Shown in pieces: positions 45,712 through 55,029 of a stretch of DNA of 64,000 nucleotides. The stretch comes from Hyphomicrobium nitrativorans NL23 (GTDB taxonomy: Bacteria > Pseudomonadota > Alphaproteobacteria > Rhizobiales > Hyphomicrobiaceae): the NCBI RefSeq assembly GCF_000503895.1, contig NC_022997.1, positions 3,475,821 through 3,539,820 on the forward strand, in the 5' to 3' direction. Within the stretch, counting starts at the first letter, position 1, and each line of letters opens with the position of its first letter. The translations under genes were made by a program, and so were the position numbers. Under the pieces are notes generated by a model. It ran no database searches, was not told the origin of the DNA, and saw only the letters and a list, made by a program, of their open reading frames with translations.

Positions 45712-48300
45712 ATGAGAACAGATAAGCGGATCCAGGAAGCGGTAGAGGCTGGCCAGAAGAACCAGAGGACAATGCTTCTTGTCCGCAACTGGTGTTCGCA
45801 TATGAAGGTTCGGCGCATGGGAGGCGTCGGGCTGATCGAAATGCAGACCAGACTGCCTATTGGTCACCACTCCTTGGAGTGCCCACATGCCGCCGCCGCC
45901 GGGATGGCCACTTGGGATTTGGCTGATGCCGCAGTCGATTTCTATGACCGCAACTGCGCGGGATGCTCGCACCGAAAGCCGGTCGGCTTTCCCAATATCT
46001 TCGAACTTGTAGCGGCGCGAGACAAGGCGAAGGCGGAAAAAGAAGAGGAGGCCAAGGCCTATCAGGAAAAGGTCGCCTCGGAACTAGCTCGCCGTGATGC
46101 AGCCCGTGAGGCAATTCGCCAAGAATTAAGCCCTGTCCAGGCGACGGTGCTCGATCAACTCCGGGAGCTGGACCACAATCCAACCTCAGAACGCGTTACT
46201 CAACTGGTGGAAACCGCCAAGGTAGCACCCGAGCACTTCACAGCCTCCGTACAGGACCATTTGATGGAGCTGCTCGACATAGGCGGGTGGTACCGCAGCG
46301 AAGCGTGCCTTGGGGTTCTTGAGGCCCTTGGCGCTCCTGCAGACAAACTATGCAACGCCGCCCTCAAAGCACTCGGGGCACACGACGCGGTTCACGAGGC
46401 GGCCGCTCTGGTTTTGAAGCATGCCGCTGCAGCGGATGAGAAGTTGATCGCAAAGGCATTGTCATCGCTCATTGGCCTGGCAAATCCCAAACCCTGTCCG
46501 ATCATGGGAGGCCGCCAGCAAGTTGACCCTCGGCCCCTTCAAGTGCTGTTCCGCCATCACCCCAAGGCAGTTAAGGAAGGCATCGAGCGCATCTTGGATA
46601 GCAACTCGGCCTACCGTGTTGAAACGGCAGCACGAGGGATTGAGGCTATCTCAGAGAGCGATCCCGCGTTTGCAGTGGGATTTGCGACGACGCTGGTTTC
46701 CAAACTCGTTCGTGCCAATCACTTACTACAAGATCTTGATGAACGAGATTTTGAGCAGACCGGCGTCATCCGTAAAGCGATTGCCGCGGCATTCGCTTAC
46801 AGTCCCGATGAAGTCGACAAGATCATTCAAGGATTTGTAGTCGGCGCAGACGACGATGGGCGCGCTGCAATTGTAAGCATCTACAATGCGGTCTTTCGAG
46901 ACTTACAATTTGGCAGAGGCCGCTTCGGTGCGGAGAAAGTACCGCCCACGAACGCACACGCCCTCGCATTCAAACGCCTCATCTGGGCAGCGACATCAAT
47001 GCAAGGTACGGAAACTTTGCAAGCCCTCCAGAGCGCGCTCCATGGAGAGCTCTACGATCTAGCGCCCCTGGCGACACAGGAGATCGATAGTCTCTTGGGC
47101 GCCTCCGCATTGCTGGACGACAAGCTGAACACAAAAACCTCGCCGCTTCTCACAGGGATTCAGGATCCTGTGCCGCAGGAATTGGCGGAGCTGGAACAAT
47201 GGAACCGGCAAGGCACTCTTAGCGGGCTCCAGGAAACATTCGTGCGTTGGGCCTGCCAAGCAGCGCGCGCCGGCGGCATGCCTGCCGTTGAGACGGTGCT
47301 TGCTTTCTTCCGGCAGCTTCCGGAAGACCGCGAAAATCTGCGTGCGGCCTTCATCGGCAACATGCACAAAATGATAAGCGGGAATGAAACGCTCAACGCG
47401 ATTCTGCCGGATTTTTATAGCGCATTGGTGGGCGGGTCCCAGCTATGTCGGTCTTCGGCTGCCTCTGCCCTTGGTGAATTCGCGGGCCGCCGTCACAACG
47501 ACCTTCCTGATCTTGTGTATGAGGCTTTTGTTCCCCTCCTGACAGATCCTTTTGTCATTGTTCACCAAGCCGCAGTTAGGGCTCTTGAGCGGTTCACCTT
47601 GCCGGAGGCGCTTGCTCCCCAGGCGCGCAACGCGCTTGTCGTTTTAGTCATGACCTATGCGCAAAGCCGCTCAAACGATCGGTTTCTCCTCGATTGCCTT
47701 GAGCTTCTATGCGGTCGTTATGAACCAGGTCCGGAACTTGAGCCACAATTGGCCAGCACTGTTCTCGCGCTGCTCAAGCGCGCAAAGCCCTCAGAGGTGT
47801 CACGGGACATCCGCTTCTGGGGGAGACGCCTGCGCAACCACGCGCGCTTTGGAGACCTCCTGCTGCACCTTCTTCAAGACCGAGAGGCAATCGGATACCA
47901 CGCGGACAATCTCTATTCGGAACTGAAAAAACTGCCTCACCATGTCATTCAAGCCAATCTCAATGCCATTGAGCGCTTCGGGCTCTTGGGTAACCAAGTT
48001 ATCCGAGGACGTTCTGGCTTTATCGTTGGTTTGCTTTCAGAGGCCGGAGCTGGGGAGAAGGTCCTCAATGTTGCCCGCGCTGCCTATGCCGCAATTGAAG
48101 ACACGGCTTGGAATAAGCCTGCAAAACTTGACGCTGAACTCAGAATGATTGCGTGTGAGTATGAACACGCCATCGCATCTGGTGACAGCGCGGGCCTCGC
48201 TGGAGTTGGCCAGCGATGGCGGAGAGCCCACAAGGAACGTGAGGTCGACCTTGCGACGCACAAGCAGCGGAGAGATCCTCTCCGAGGTCTACTCGGCTAG
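45712..48300 (+). CDS. Zn-cluster and HEAT-repeat protein
   Basis: About 862 residues from the ATG at 45712; the frame is open back to 45613. The N-terminus carries a conserved-looking cysteine cluster: RNWCSH (C28), HHSLECPHA (C57), and FYDRNCAGCSHRK (C82, C85), which fits a zinc site. A charged coiled coil follows (residues 100-140, AKAEKEEEAKAYQEKVASEL). The rest, to about residue 830, is alpha-helical HEAT-type repeat (for example SEACLGVLEALGAPADKLCN, HQAAVRALERFTLPEALAPQ). No catalytic motif. The end overlaps the next gene. It is likely the scaffold or sensor of a nuclease system. Confidence 0.75.
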   Translation: MRTDKRIQEAVEAGQKNQRTMLLVRNWCSHMKVRRMGGVGLIEMQTRLPIGHHSLECPHAAAAGMATWDLADAAVDFYDRNCAGCSHRKPVGFPNIFELVAARDKAKAEKEEEAKAYQEKVASELARRDAAREAIRQELSPVQATVLDQLRELDHNPTSERVTQLVETAKVAPEHFTASVQDHLMELLDIGGWYRSEACLGVLEALGAPADKLCNAALKALGAHDAVHEAAALVLKHAAAADEKLIAKALSSLIGLANPKPCPIMGGRQQVDPRPLQVLFRHHPKAVKEGIERILDSNSAYRVETAARGIEAISESDPAFAVGFATTLVSKLVRANHLLQDLDERDFEQTGVIRKAIAAAFAYSPDEVDKIIQGFVVGADDDGRAAIVSIYNAVFRDLQFGRGRFGAEKVPPTNAHALAFKRLIWAATSMQGTETLQALQSALHGELYDLAPLATQEIDSLLGASALLDDKLNTKTSPLLTGIQDPVPQELAELEQWNRQGTLSGLQETFVRWACQAARAGGMPAVETVLAFFRQLPEDRENLRAAFIGNMHKMISGNETLNAILPDFYSALVGGSQLCRSSAASALGEFAGRRHNDLPDLVYEAFVPLLTDPFVIVHQAAVRALERFTLPEALAPQARNALVVLVMTYAQSRSNDRFLLDCLELLCGRYEPGPELEPQLASTVLALLKRAKPSEVSRDIRFWGRRLRNHARFGDLLLHLLQDREAIGYHADNLYSELKKLPHHVIQANLNAIERFGLLGNQVIRGRSGFIVGLLSEAGAGEKVLNVARAAYAAIEDTAWNKPAKLDAELRMIACEYEHAIASGDSAGLAGVGQRWRRAHKEREVDLATHKQRRDPLRGLLG

Positions 48301-49708
48301 AATCGAGGCCGTGGAAGCATTGACCGCCGCAGAGGCGGCACCTTCGGCTGCCAATGTTACGGCACTGACTTCGGCAGCTGACGCTCTGACCAAAGCTTCC
48401 GCACGATATGGAAGCGCGCCGACAGGCGACATCTACCACGCGTTCGCAAAACTTATGGAAATCGCAGGCTTGCTTGGTGAGTGGCAACTCGCTGTCCTGA
48501 ATGCAGCTCCTGAGGCCGACCGTTTTCTTCGTGCTGCCAAGGAACGTGCCCAGGCTATGAAGGGTGAGTCGGTCCCGCCCTTGTTAGAGCAACTGCCAGA
48601 CTTGGTCGAAGCAATCTCAACTACTGCACAGGCCAAGGCCTTCGTTGCCCAACTCGCCAAGGTGCCTCTTCCGATTGGCCTATACCATGTGGCACCTGAG
48701 GAACCGAGAGAGCGGCACACAAAGCACGATCCGGATACCGAATCCGCGAAAGCGAAGCTGGCTGTGGCGTTTCTGGAGTTCACCGTCGATGGTCGCCCCT
48801 TGGCGGATGTGCACTACATGGCTCCCATGCAAATCCATGATCTGGATGTCACCGTCAGGGTTTCTCGTTGGCCAGAGAAGGCCGAGCGGCTGGTGTTGCG
48901 TCCTGTGAGCGTCGTGAGTGCCTCGTTTTACCAACTTCCAACCTTTGAATTTCTGGCACCTTCGGGTGATGGGCCCTTCAAGTTCCAGGATCATAAGCAC
49001 GCCACCCTGACGATGGCTCAATCCATTCTCGCCCGGCCTCTCGAATTCAAATACACAGCGGAGTTTGAACCTCGAGGAACAGAACAGCCAGTCGAAGTCG
49101 TTGGGCAGCGGACATTGCGGTTAGAAGCCATTGACTGGGAGCGCAACCCTCAGACCGGGTACACGAGCATCGATCGCAAACTTATTCAGATCCGAGACCA
49201 ATTGAGGGGTATGGCTGGCGTTCCCGAGGACGATATAGCGGAAGCACTGAAGATTGCCGTGTCTCTGGGCAAGCTTGCTGGCCAAGCTGTGCAAGACAAT
49301 CGCTTTCCTCAGCCGCTGAAGGAGAAGGATTTCCAGACAGAAACCCTTCGGCATCTGCGGTCCGAACCTTCCGTCGGTTCAACCCTTCAGGAACATCCTC
49401 GAGCCGGAGGAGGCATCACCGACCTATCCTTTAAGGGGCTGCCTATCGAGCTGAAGGCTGAAACTGACAAGACGCTTCAACTGCAAGACTGCCAAGGCTA
49501 TGTGGAGCAATCCCAAGCTTATGCCGTCGCTAATGGTCGGCGGTTAGGAATCCTATGTGTTCTTGACACTTCCCCGAAGAAGGCCCCACCGTTCCCTGCA
49601 GAGGAAGGCATAGGACTCCTATTCAGGAATCAGAATGATCGTCGTGTCCCCATAATCACCCTGCTGATTCAGGGGAATCTAACCAAACCAAGTCAGTTTT
49701 CCGTGTAG
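48161..49708 (+). CDS. PD-(D/E)XK nuclease protein paired with the HEAT gene
   Basis: About 515 residues; the start is uncertain (TTG 48149, ATG 48161, GTG 48239 or TTG 48251, the last with GTGAGG upstream). The frame overlaps the HEAT gene. N-terminal 130 residues are helical. The middle (PLADVHYMAPMQIHDLDVTV; FKYTAEFEPRG) looks like a beta-sandwich. The C-terminal domain has a full nuclease set: Glu in DFQTETLRHLR near 393, Asp in GGGITDLSFKG near 420, Glu-x-Lys in LPIELKAE near 430, and Gln in YVEQSQAYA. This is the Mrr/Hjc-type order. It probably cleaves DNA. Confidence 0.75.
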   Translation: MNTPSHLVTARASLELASDGGEPTRNVRSTLRRTSSGEILSEVYSARIEAVEALTAAEAAPSAANVTALTSAADALTKASARYGSAPTGDIYHAFAKLMEIAGLLGEWQLAVLNAAPEADRFLRAAKERAQAMKGESVPPLLEQLPDLVEAISTTAQAKAFVAQLAKVPLPIGLYHVAPEEPRERHTKHDPDTESAKAKLAVAFLEFTVDGRPLADVHYMAPMQIHDLDVTVRVSRWPEKAERLVLRPVSVVSASFYQLPTFEFLAPSGDGPFKFQDHKHATLTMAQSILARPLEFKYTAEFEPRGTEQPVEVVGQRTLRLEAIDWERNPQTGYTSIDRKLIQIRDQLRGMAGVPEDDIAEALKIAVSLGKLAGQAVQDNRFPQPLKEKDFQTETLRHLRSEPSVGSTLQEHPRAGGGITDLSFKGLPIELKAETDKTLQLQDCQGYVEQSQAYAVANGRRLGILCVLDTSPKKAPPFPAEEGIGLLFRNQNDRRVPIITLLIQGNLTKPSQFSV

Positions 49709-49865
49709 GTGCGCGGGAGCGGGGGCGAAGCTCCTCTGGCGCTGCGGGCAAATGAGTGCACTCAGGCCCTATCTCATCCACCACTGCCCTGTTGCATCCC
49801 CCAATCTTGCAGGGCGATCTCGAATCGTCGCTGATCACCTTCTTCTTTATCTCGGGAGAAGGTCG

Positions 49866-51086
49866 ATGCCCCAAGAAAGCAACACGTTTCGCTGTATCTA
49901 CTGCGGAAGGGAAAAACCCGCCGTCGCCCGATCCTACGAGCATATTTGGCCGGATACCTTTGGAGGTGGAGCCTCTCCGGATTGGTTCAAGACGAACGAT
50001 TGCTGCGGGGAGCCACGCAAGCCGAAGCAATGCAATCACCTGATGGGCCAGTTCGTCGATGCCGAGGTCGCGCGCACGCCCTTTGGAACCAAGTGGCGAC
50101 TCAGCGCCGAGATGCCATTCCTCGACACTGAGCGTCCGCAAGCGTTGCCGTTGGTTTTCATGGGTTGTCAGACGGAGAACCCTTCGGCCGACGAGATATG
50201 CGAGAATTGGCTCGGGTCTCGCGGCGAGGCCGTCTATTGCATTCATCGGATCGACCGGGACGATTTCAAGACCTATGCCGGCGGGGATCCGATCCGGCGC
50301 AAAATGAATGACCCCGGTCGGGTGTACTTTGGGCTCACCAAGCTCAATGCCTACTGGCTGTTGGTGGCAGTTCTCTCGGTCAAGAAGAAGTTTCCCGGCG
50401 CGGAAATCCGGCTGCTAACCGCCGTCGATGATCCTCAAATCGCTCAGCTCCTTTCGCCCGAGACATCGCAATCCATCGCCGAGCGTCATTACCTCCTGCC
50501 CCGTTGGCGTAAACAAACCCAACACCTGAATCAGACCTGGAATCTGGACTATGGCAACCGCTTTCTCTGCAAGCTCGCAGTCGGATTTGGTCACGCGTTT
50601 TTCGGACCCGCATTCGCGGAGCGGCCGCACGAGAGAACCCTTCGCGAGGGCCTTTGGCGCCGTCCCGGAAACTCCACAGAGCCACTCAGGATAAAAGGCA
50701 AAGCGTTCTTTGAACCTGGTGATTCCGGCTTGAGCAAGCTGCTCACTAACGCCGCGGCGTTCACGCTTGTGTTCTCACGGACACCGGAAGGCGCGTGGGT
50801 ATCTACTTTTATGCCGGACGGTATTTTTGCAAGCTGCATGATCTTGCCGGCGTCGGAAATGCTCCCTTCCGACTTCTTCAAGACATTCACCGATTGCTTC
50901 ACCGTGCTCTTGTACCCGGCTCTCAACCAGTTCGTGGGGCCGTTGCCCCTTCAGGCCTACATCGAGCACCGGACTGGCGCGCGCACTGTCCAAGCGCTTG
51001 GTGAGATCGAGCAGCGGCAGAAGACGATCTCGCAGATCGAAGCGGAAGTGGCAAAGTTCAACATCGCTGGCAGTGAGGCCGCATAA
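49866..51086 (+). CDS. HNH endonuclease-domain protein
   Basis: 406 residues; the ATG at 49866 is preceded by GAGAAGG, so the longer open frame is rejected. The N-terminal HNH domain has FRCIYCGRE (C10, C13), SYEHIWPDTFGG (His26), and KPKQCNHLMG (C56, N57). The zinc ribbon HNH of the 'CxxC...EH...CN' class is intact. The remaining 320 residues are not recognised. It follows the PD-(D/E)XK gene by 157 bases in the same direction. Confidence 0.75.
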   Translation: MPQESNTFRCIYCGREKPAVARSYEHIWPDTFGGGASPDWFKTNDCCGEPRKPKQCNHLMGQFVDAEVARTPFGTKWRLSAEMPFLDTERPQALPLVFMGCQTENPSADEICENWLGSRGEAVYCIHRIDRDDFKTYAGGDPIRRKMNDPGRVYFGLTKLNAYWLLVAVLSVKKKFPGAEIRLLTAVDDPQIAQLLSPETSQSIAERHYLLPRWRKQTQHLNQTWNLDYGNRFLCKLAVGFGHAFFGPAFAERPHERTLREGLWRRPGNSTEPLRIKGKAFFEPGDSGLSKLLTNAAAFTLVFSRTPEGAWVSTFMPDGIFASCMILPASEMLPSDFFKTFTDCFTVLLYPALNQFVGPLPLQAYIEHRTGARTVQALGEIEQRQKTISQIEAEVAKFNIAGSEAA

Positions 51087-51391
51087 GAGGGCGTTCCACT
51101 GCGAGTCTGCGCGACCCTTCAGGCGATGATCGGCGCGCTGACCGGACAAGCGCGAAGCCTGCTGAGCGTAGCACAAGGCATTTGAGAGATTGAATACGGA
51201 GTCAGTTTCCGGCGTCAACCAGCAGGCTTGCGCGATCAGTTCCAGCTCACTCGAGCGCTCCCTACCACTGAATTGAGATAGTTCGATCGGGCTTGATGGC
51301 AACGTTGTCCCAATGGGGTAATTTCCTGGACCACAGTTGGAAAGAGCGCGTTCCGAAGCCCGACGTTTGAACGACTTGCCGCGAGGATGTC
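51087..51391. other. Intergenic region between HNH and HEPN genes
   Basis: No supported gene. A promoter for the HEPN pair may lie here; no clear box was found. Confidence 0.4.
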
Positions 51392-52516
51392 TTGACCTGG
51401 ATTTGTATTGCTGTGCTGCCCAACATTCGCCTCGAAAATTCGATCGAGGGCGGGCAGATTGCCATGGCTTCTGCGGAGGATGGACGCGTCGGAGCAGCCG
51501 TGAAGCAACATCCGCTGCTCGGAGACTTTCTGTCGCGGTTCTACGACACGCACAACAACCCCATCACACCGAGCGTGCTCCTCTGGAATGCCGCGACTGA
51601 GTCCGACCTCCCGCGGTTCGATGCCATATGCAATTTCCGCGACGTGGCTGCCGTGTCTCACGTGCTTTTCGCTAGAGCCAGCGCGATGATCGCTAGCAAC
51701 CCACCCGCAGCACAGTGGATGGACTATTTCAGCATCTTCCCCTGGATGCTGACGCGCGATCACAAGTACATCGCGTGTAATACCCCTGCCATCCGTGGCT
51801 TGCATGATGTCAGTCGCTTCCGCGGGCAAATGTTACCGGAGCTCGTAGATCGCTCGCTTAGCGCGCGGGACTTTGATCAACCGCTTTTCGACGCCCTCAT
51901 CCAGAAATGGAATGAGGTCCATCTGTTTGGTGCCGACACCCACGCCCATACGGCGCTCTTTCGTTCGCTTAATATGGCCTTTCGCGCTGGCGCAATTCCT
52001 GGTGGGATGGATGCGACTACCTATGACTACGGCCGGTCGTTGGCCCTTTGGGTGTCGGCCTTTGAGATCTTGGCGCACCCCGGCGGAAATGGTAAAGCCG
52101 ATCTTCTCAAGGTCTATGAACTTCTCGAAAAGGCCCCTTACGAAATCAGGAAGGTCTCCAACGCCGTATATGCCGCCTATTACAATCGCAATAGGAAAAC
52201 ATCGCCAAAAAGAAACCTCGCTTGCTTGTTGTATGGCGAGATCTATCAAGCGCGTAACGATTTCCTGCACGGGAACCCGTTGCCGCCGGATAGGCTCCTC
52301 GTCAATGATACTGGCCGTCACCTGCTGAATTACGCTCCGCCGCTTTTCCGCGTGGCTCTAACTGCGACGCTCGACATAAGGTGGACGAAGCAGCGTCCGT
52401 CGATTGCGGATGTGGACGCAACCGGGCAGTGGATCTCCGATCAGATCGACTTCCTGGATCCCCAACGTGTGGCGGAACGGGCCTTAGCAACCAGTCTTGA
52501 TCCGGTGACAGCATGA
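51392..52516 (+). CDS. HEPN (ApeA-like) domain protein, candidate RNase
   Basis: 374 residues from a TTG start preceded by GAGGATG; the N-terminus WICIAVLPNIRLENSIEGGQ has a conserved look that supports this start over the ATG at 51464. The C-terminal region holds the HEPN catalytic signature Arg-x4-His in YQARNDFLHGNPL (Arg288, His293), preceded by helix LACLLYGEIYQA. HEPN RNases act in toxin-antitoxin, CRISPR and abortive-infection systems. The stop is one base before the next ATG, so both genes are translated together. Confidence 0.7.
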   Translation: MTWICIAVLPNIRLENSIEGGQIAMASAEDGRVGAAVKQHPLLGDFLSRFYDTHNNPITPSVLLWNAATESDLPRFDAICNFRDVAAVSHVLFARASAMIASNPPAAQWMDYFSIFPWMLTRDHKYIACNTPAIRGLHDVSRFRGQMLPELVDRSLSARDFDQPLFDALIQKWNEVHLFGADTHAHTALFRSLNMAFRAGAIPGGMDATTYDYGRSLALWVSAFEILAHPGGNGKADLLKVYELLEKAPYEIRKVSNAVYAAYYNRNRKTSPKRNLACLLYGEIYQARNDFLHGNPLPPDRLLVNDTGRHLLNYAPPLFRVALTATLDIRWTKQRPSIADVDATGQWISDQIDFLDPQRVAERALATSLDPVTA

Positions 52517-52517
52517 T

Positions 52518-54437
52518 ATGAAGCGCAATATTTGCATAACAACCACCGATCAGATCAATCTCTCGAACATCCTCATACCCGCGAACGTCCTTGCGCATAG
52601 CATAGAGCGCGCGTTTAACGAGGCTGACGCCGTGACTGGATTTGGAGGGTTTCCGACGTACATATCGCACGACTGGACGCGACCAATCGGATGGAACATT
52701 CCGCTAGGGCTACACTTGGCGGCAGGCATCGCGAGACAAATCGGTGAATTGTGGTGGCCCGAAACTTCCGATGAGAAAGCGGCATGTCAGGACGCTCAAA
52801 CAGCGTTTTTAGAGCGTCTACGCGTCGAGAAAGCAGCACAGTATGGGACGGATTTGCTCGCGAGAGTGGGAACAGACGGGGCGAACGCATCTATCGTGTA
52901 TGTGTCTGGGGGTGCCGCACTATATCGCCCGGACCTCGCACGAACCCTCTATCCTCACCTATTTGAAGTAGGTACCGATACAGTCGATAAGGATGGCTTG
53001 GTCGATTATCGATACCTTCGCAGTCGATACCCCGAGATGCGGCCCGGCATCTTCCACGATCCCGAGAAAGACGTGGTGCTTTTCGCCCATCCATATCTGC
53101 GTCGCAGTCTCTCCCGTCTCAACGTGCTCAACAATGACCTGCTCACGAGACTCGCTGCTTTGGCCGAAAGTGAACTATCAGTCACGCTTCGCCTAAGGCT
53201 CGATCCCGATATCGTGGGTTATCCTGACACCAGGGCAGCATTAGAGCTAGAGTTCTGGCGCGGCCCCAAGTTCACGGACGACATCGGCAAAATCCCAGCC
53301 GGTGTCACCGAACACAAGGCATCGGATCGCCTTAAAGAGTTCGAGGGTATCGATCGTACCCAATTCTGGTGGAAGACAGAGGACGAGCACAAACGAACGT
53401 TTGAAGCCGAGGAGATCCGCGACACGCCCAGCTTGGGTGTTTCAAACGACTACTATGGCTGTCGCTACATGCATTCTGAGTTCGGCACTCGCGAAGAGAC
53501 GATTACACACTTTGACGGTGCGATCCGAGGGTACGACACAGAAGCCTTCGTAACGCGTATCGATCAATCCATTGACCGAGCTGGGAAGCGAGCTGACTAC
53601 ACAAAGCTCTTCAGAGTGGACGGCGGGCTAACTGTGGAACTCTGGAAAGAGTTAGTCTCCGACTATTTCCGTGGCAACACGCTGGTCCCGGAATACTTTG
53701 GTTCACCACCCCAACGTGACGAGACGAATAGAGCGCAGCCACGCGCGGCGCCGGTGTCAGAAACGACGGGGCAACTAATGATCGGCTACTTAGATCGAAC
53801 GGCAATCACAGCAAGTGATTGTACGGCGCTCATATCCTTTGATCTGGTAGCGCAAGACGATGGGCCCGCACAGTTTCGCGTCTTTGAGGCACTGCCACCC
53901 GGCATAGCGGAGGCATTTTCGAGCTTCAGTGAGTACACCAACGGCGCCCAGATTGAGTACGGTGATCGGCTGGCGAACCTACCTGTGCTCGTATTCGGGC
54001 AGGCCAACGAGGCGACACAGGAATTCTCTCACTGGTGCGCTTGTATCCCGCGCGTCCTCTCGAAAGAGCGAGAGAACCTGGACTTGGCGGCGGCGGCATT
54101 TATGTGGCCTCGCGAGCGCTATTGGGTGATGCTTTCCCTTTGCGGGGATATCGTTTGGCTGATCGATGCGCTAGGCCAGTTGCCTACGGTGGTTCGCACT
54201 CAAGAGCCCCCATCGGTTTGGGTGCAGGACCTGAAGGCCAAACTAGCTAGTGGCGCACAAAGCAACGGCAAGATCGCTGATATCGACGATGTTCGTTGGC
54301 CGGGCTTTCTGAAGCTTCGGCGAACCCAGAGCACGGCATCATTCCGTGTCCCCTCTGGTCATCCCGCGTTCGACTTCTTGAACAAAAAGGCAGCGGGTCC
54401 AAGCGGTGGAGACCGAGAGCCGCGAACGGAGGGCTGA
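52518..54437 (+). CDS. 639-residue protein coupled to the HEPN gene
   Basis: No family was recognised. The start ATG lies one base after the HEPN stop. The sequence is soluble, acidic and aromatic, with no membrane helix or signal. Segments that may be conserved include VSGGAALYRPDLARTLYPHL, DPEKDVVLFAHPYLRRSLSR and TEHKASDRLKEFEGIDRTQF. No P-loop or nuclease motif was found. It may be the sensor or regulator of the HEPN protein; that is inference from coupling. Confidence 0.65.
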   Translation: MKRNICITTTDQINLSNILIPANVLAHSIERAFNEADAVTGFGGFPTYISHDWTRPIGWNIPLGLHLAAGIARQIGELWWPETSDEKAACQDAQTAFLERLRVEKAAQYGTDLLARVGTDGANASIVYVSGGAALYRPDLARTLYPHLFEVGTDTVDKDGLVDYRYLRSRYPEMRPGIFHDPEKDVVLFAHPYLRRSLSRLNVLNNDLLTRLAALAESELSVTLRLRLDPDIVGYPDTRAALELEFWRGPKFTDDIGKIPAGVTEHKASDRLKEFEGIDRTQFWWKTEDEHKRTFEAEEIRDTPSLGVSNDYYGCRYMHSEFGTREETITHFDGAIRGYDTEAFVTRIDQSIDRAGKRADYTKLFRVDGGLTVELWKELVSDYFRGNTLVPEYFGSPPQRDETNRAQPRAAPVSETTGQLMIGYLDRTAITASDCTALISFDLVAQDDGPAQFRVFEALPPGIAEAFSSFSEYTNGAQIEYGDRLANLPVLVFGQANEATQEFSHWCACIPRVLSKERENLDLAAAAFMWPRERYWVMLSLCGDIVWLIDALGQLPTVVRTQEPPSVWVQDLKAKLASGAQSNGKIADIDDVRWPGFLKLRRTQSTASFRVPSGHPAFDFLNKKAAGPSGGDREPRTEG

Positions 54438-55029
54438 AGTTTTGCCGGTGCAATAAAATTGAGTTGGAAAACGCTCAACCACTCTGCCTCTACCAGAGAT
54501 CACGCGCATATCACGCTTCTCCAAGCCTGGTTCAACCTTCCGCTTCAGCTCTCAGGATAGGGCCGCACCAACCTCGAATGCCTGATCGGTCATGCCGTGC
54601 ATCCATGCCTCATACTCATCCTCTCGGGTTAGTAGCACCGTGAGGTACTTTGGCTTCGAGGTCTATGAGGCGATTGAGATCCACGAGAAGATCTGGATTC
54701 GATCGGCAGACGCGATGCCTCTCAGAGCGGACACAGTCGGCGTCGGGAGGCGCGGCGCCGATTGCGCCTCTCGCGGCGGCAGCTAATGGGACGAAGCGCC
54801 TTGCGGAGTCCTAGTCGCTGAAGCCTTCTCAGCAACCACTGGCCGCAAGCGGCCAATCCGATCCGATTGGTGCCCGTTGGTTCACAACGGCTCCCGCCCT
54901 CACGGATTGGGCGACGTTTGGCTGCTTGTGCGCAGCAGAACTCGCTCTCACGGGTTGGTCTGTGCGCGCTTCCTCTGCCAGTCAGGAACGGCCGAATCTT
55001 TGTAGCCGCAATAATTGGAGATAATTTTC
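54438..55029. other. 590-base stretch without a supported gene
   Basis: Contains a hairpin TGGCCGC-AA-GCGGCCA at 54840-54855, which may terminate the HEPN operon, and ATCCGATCCGATTGG next to it. Short frames here lack ribosome binding sites. Confidence 0.45.
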
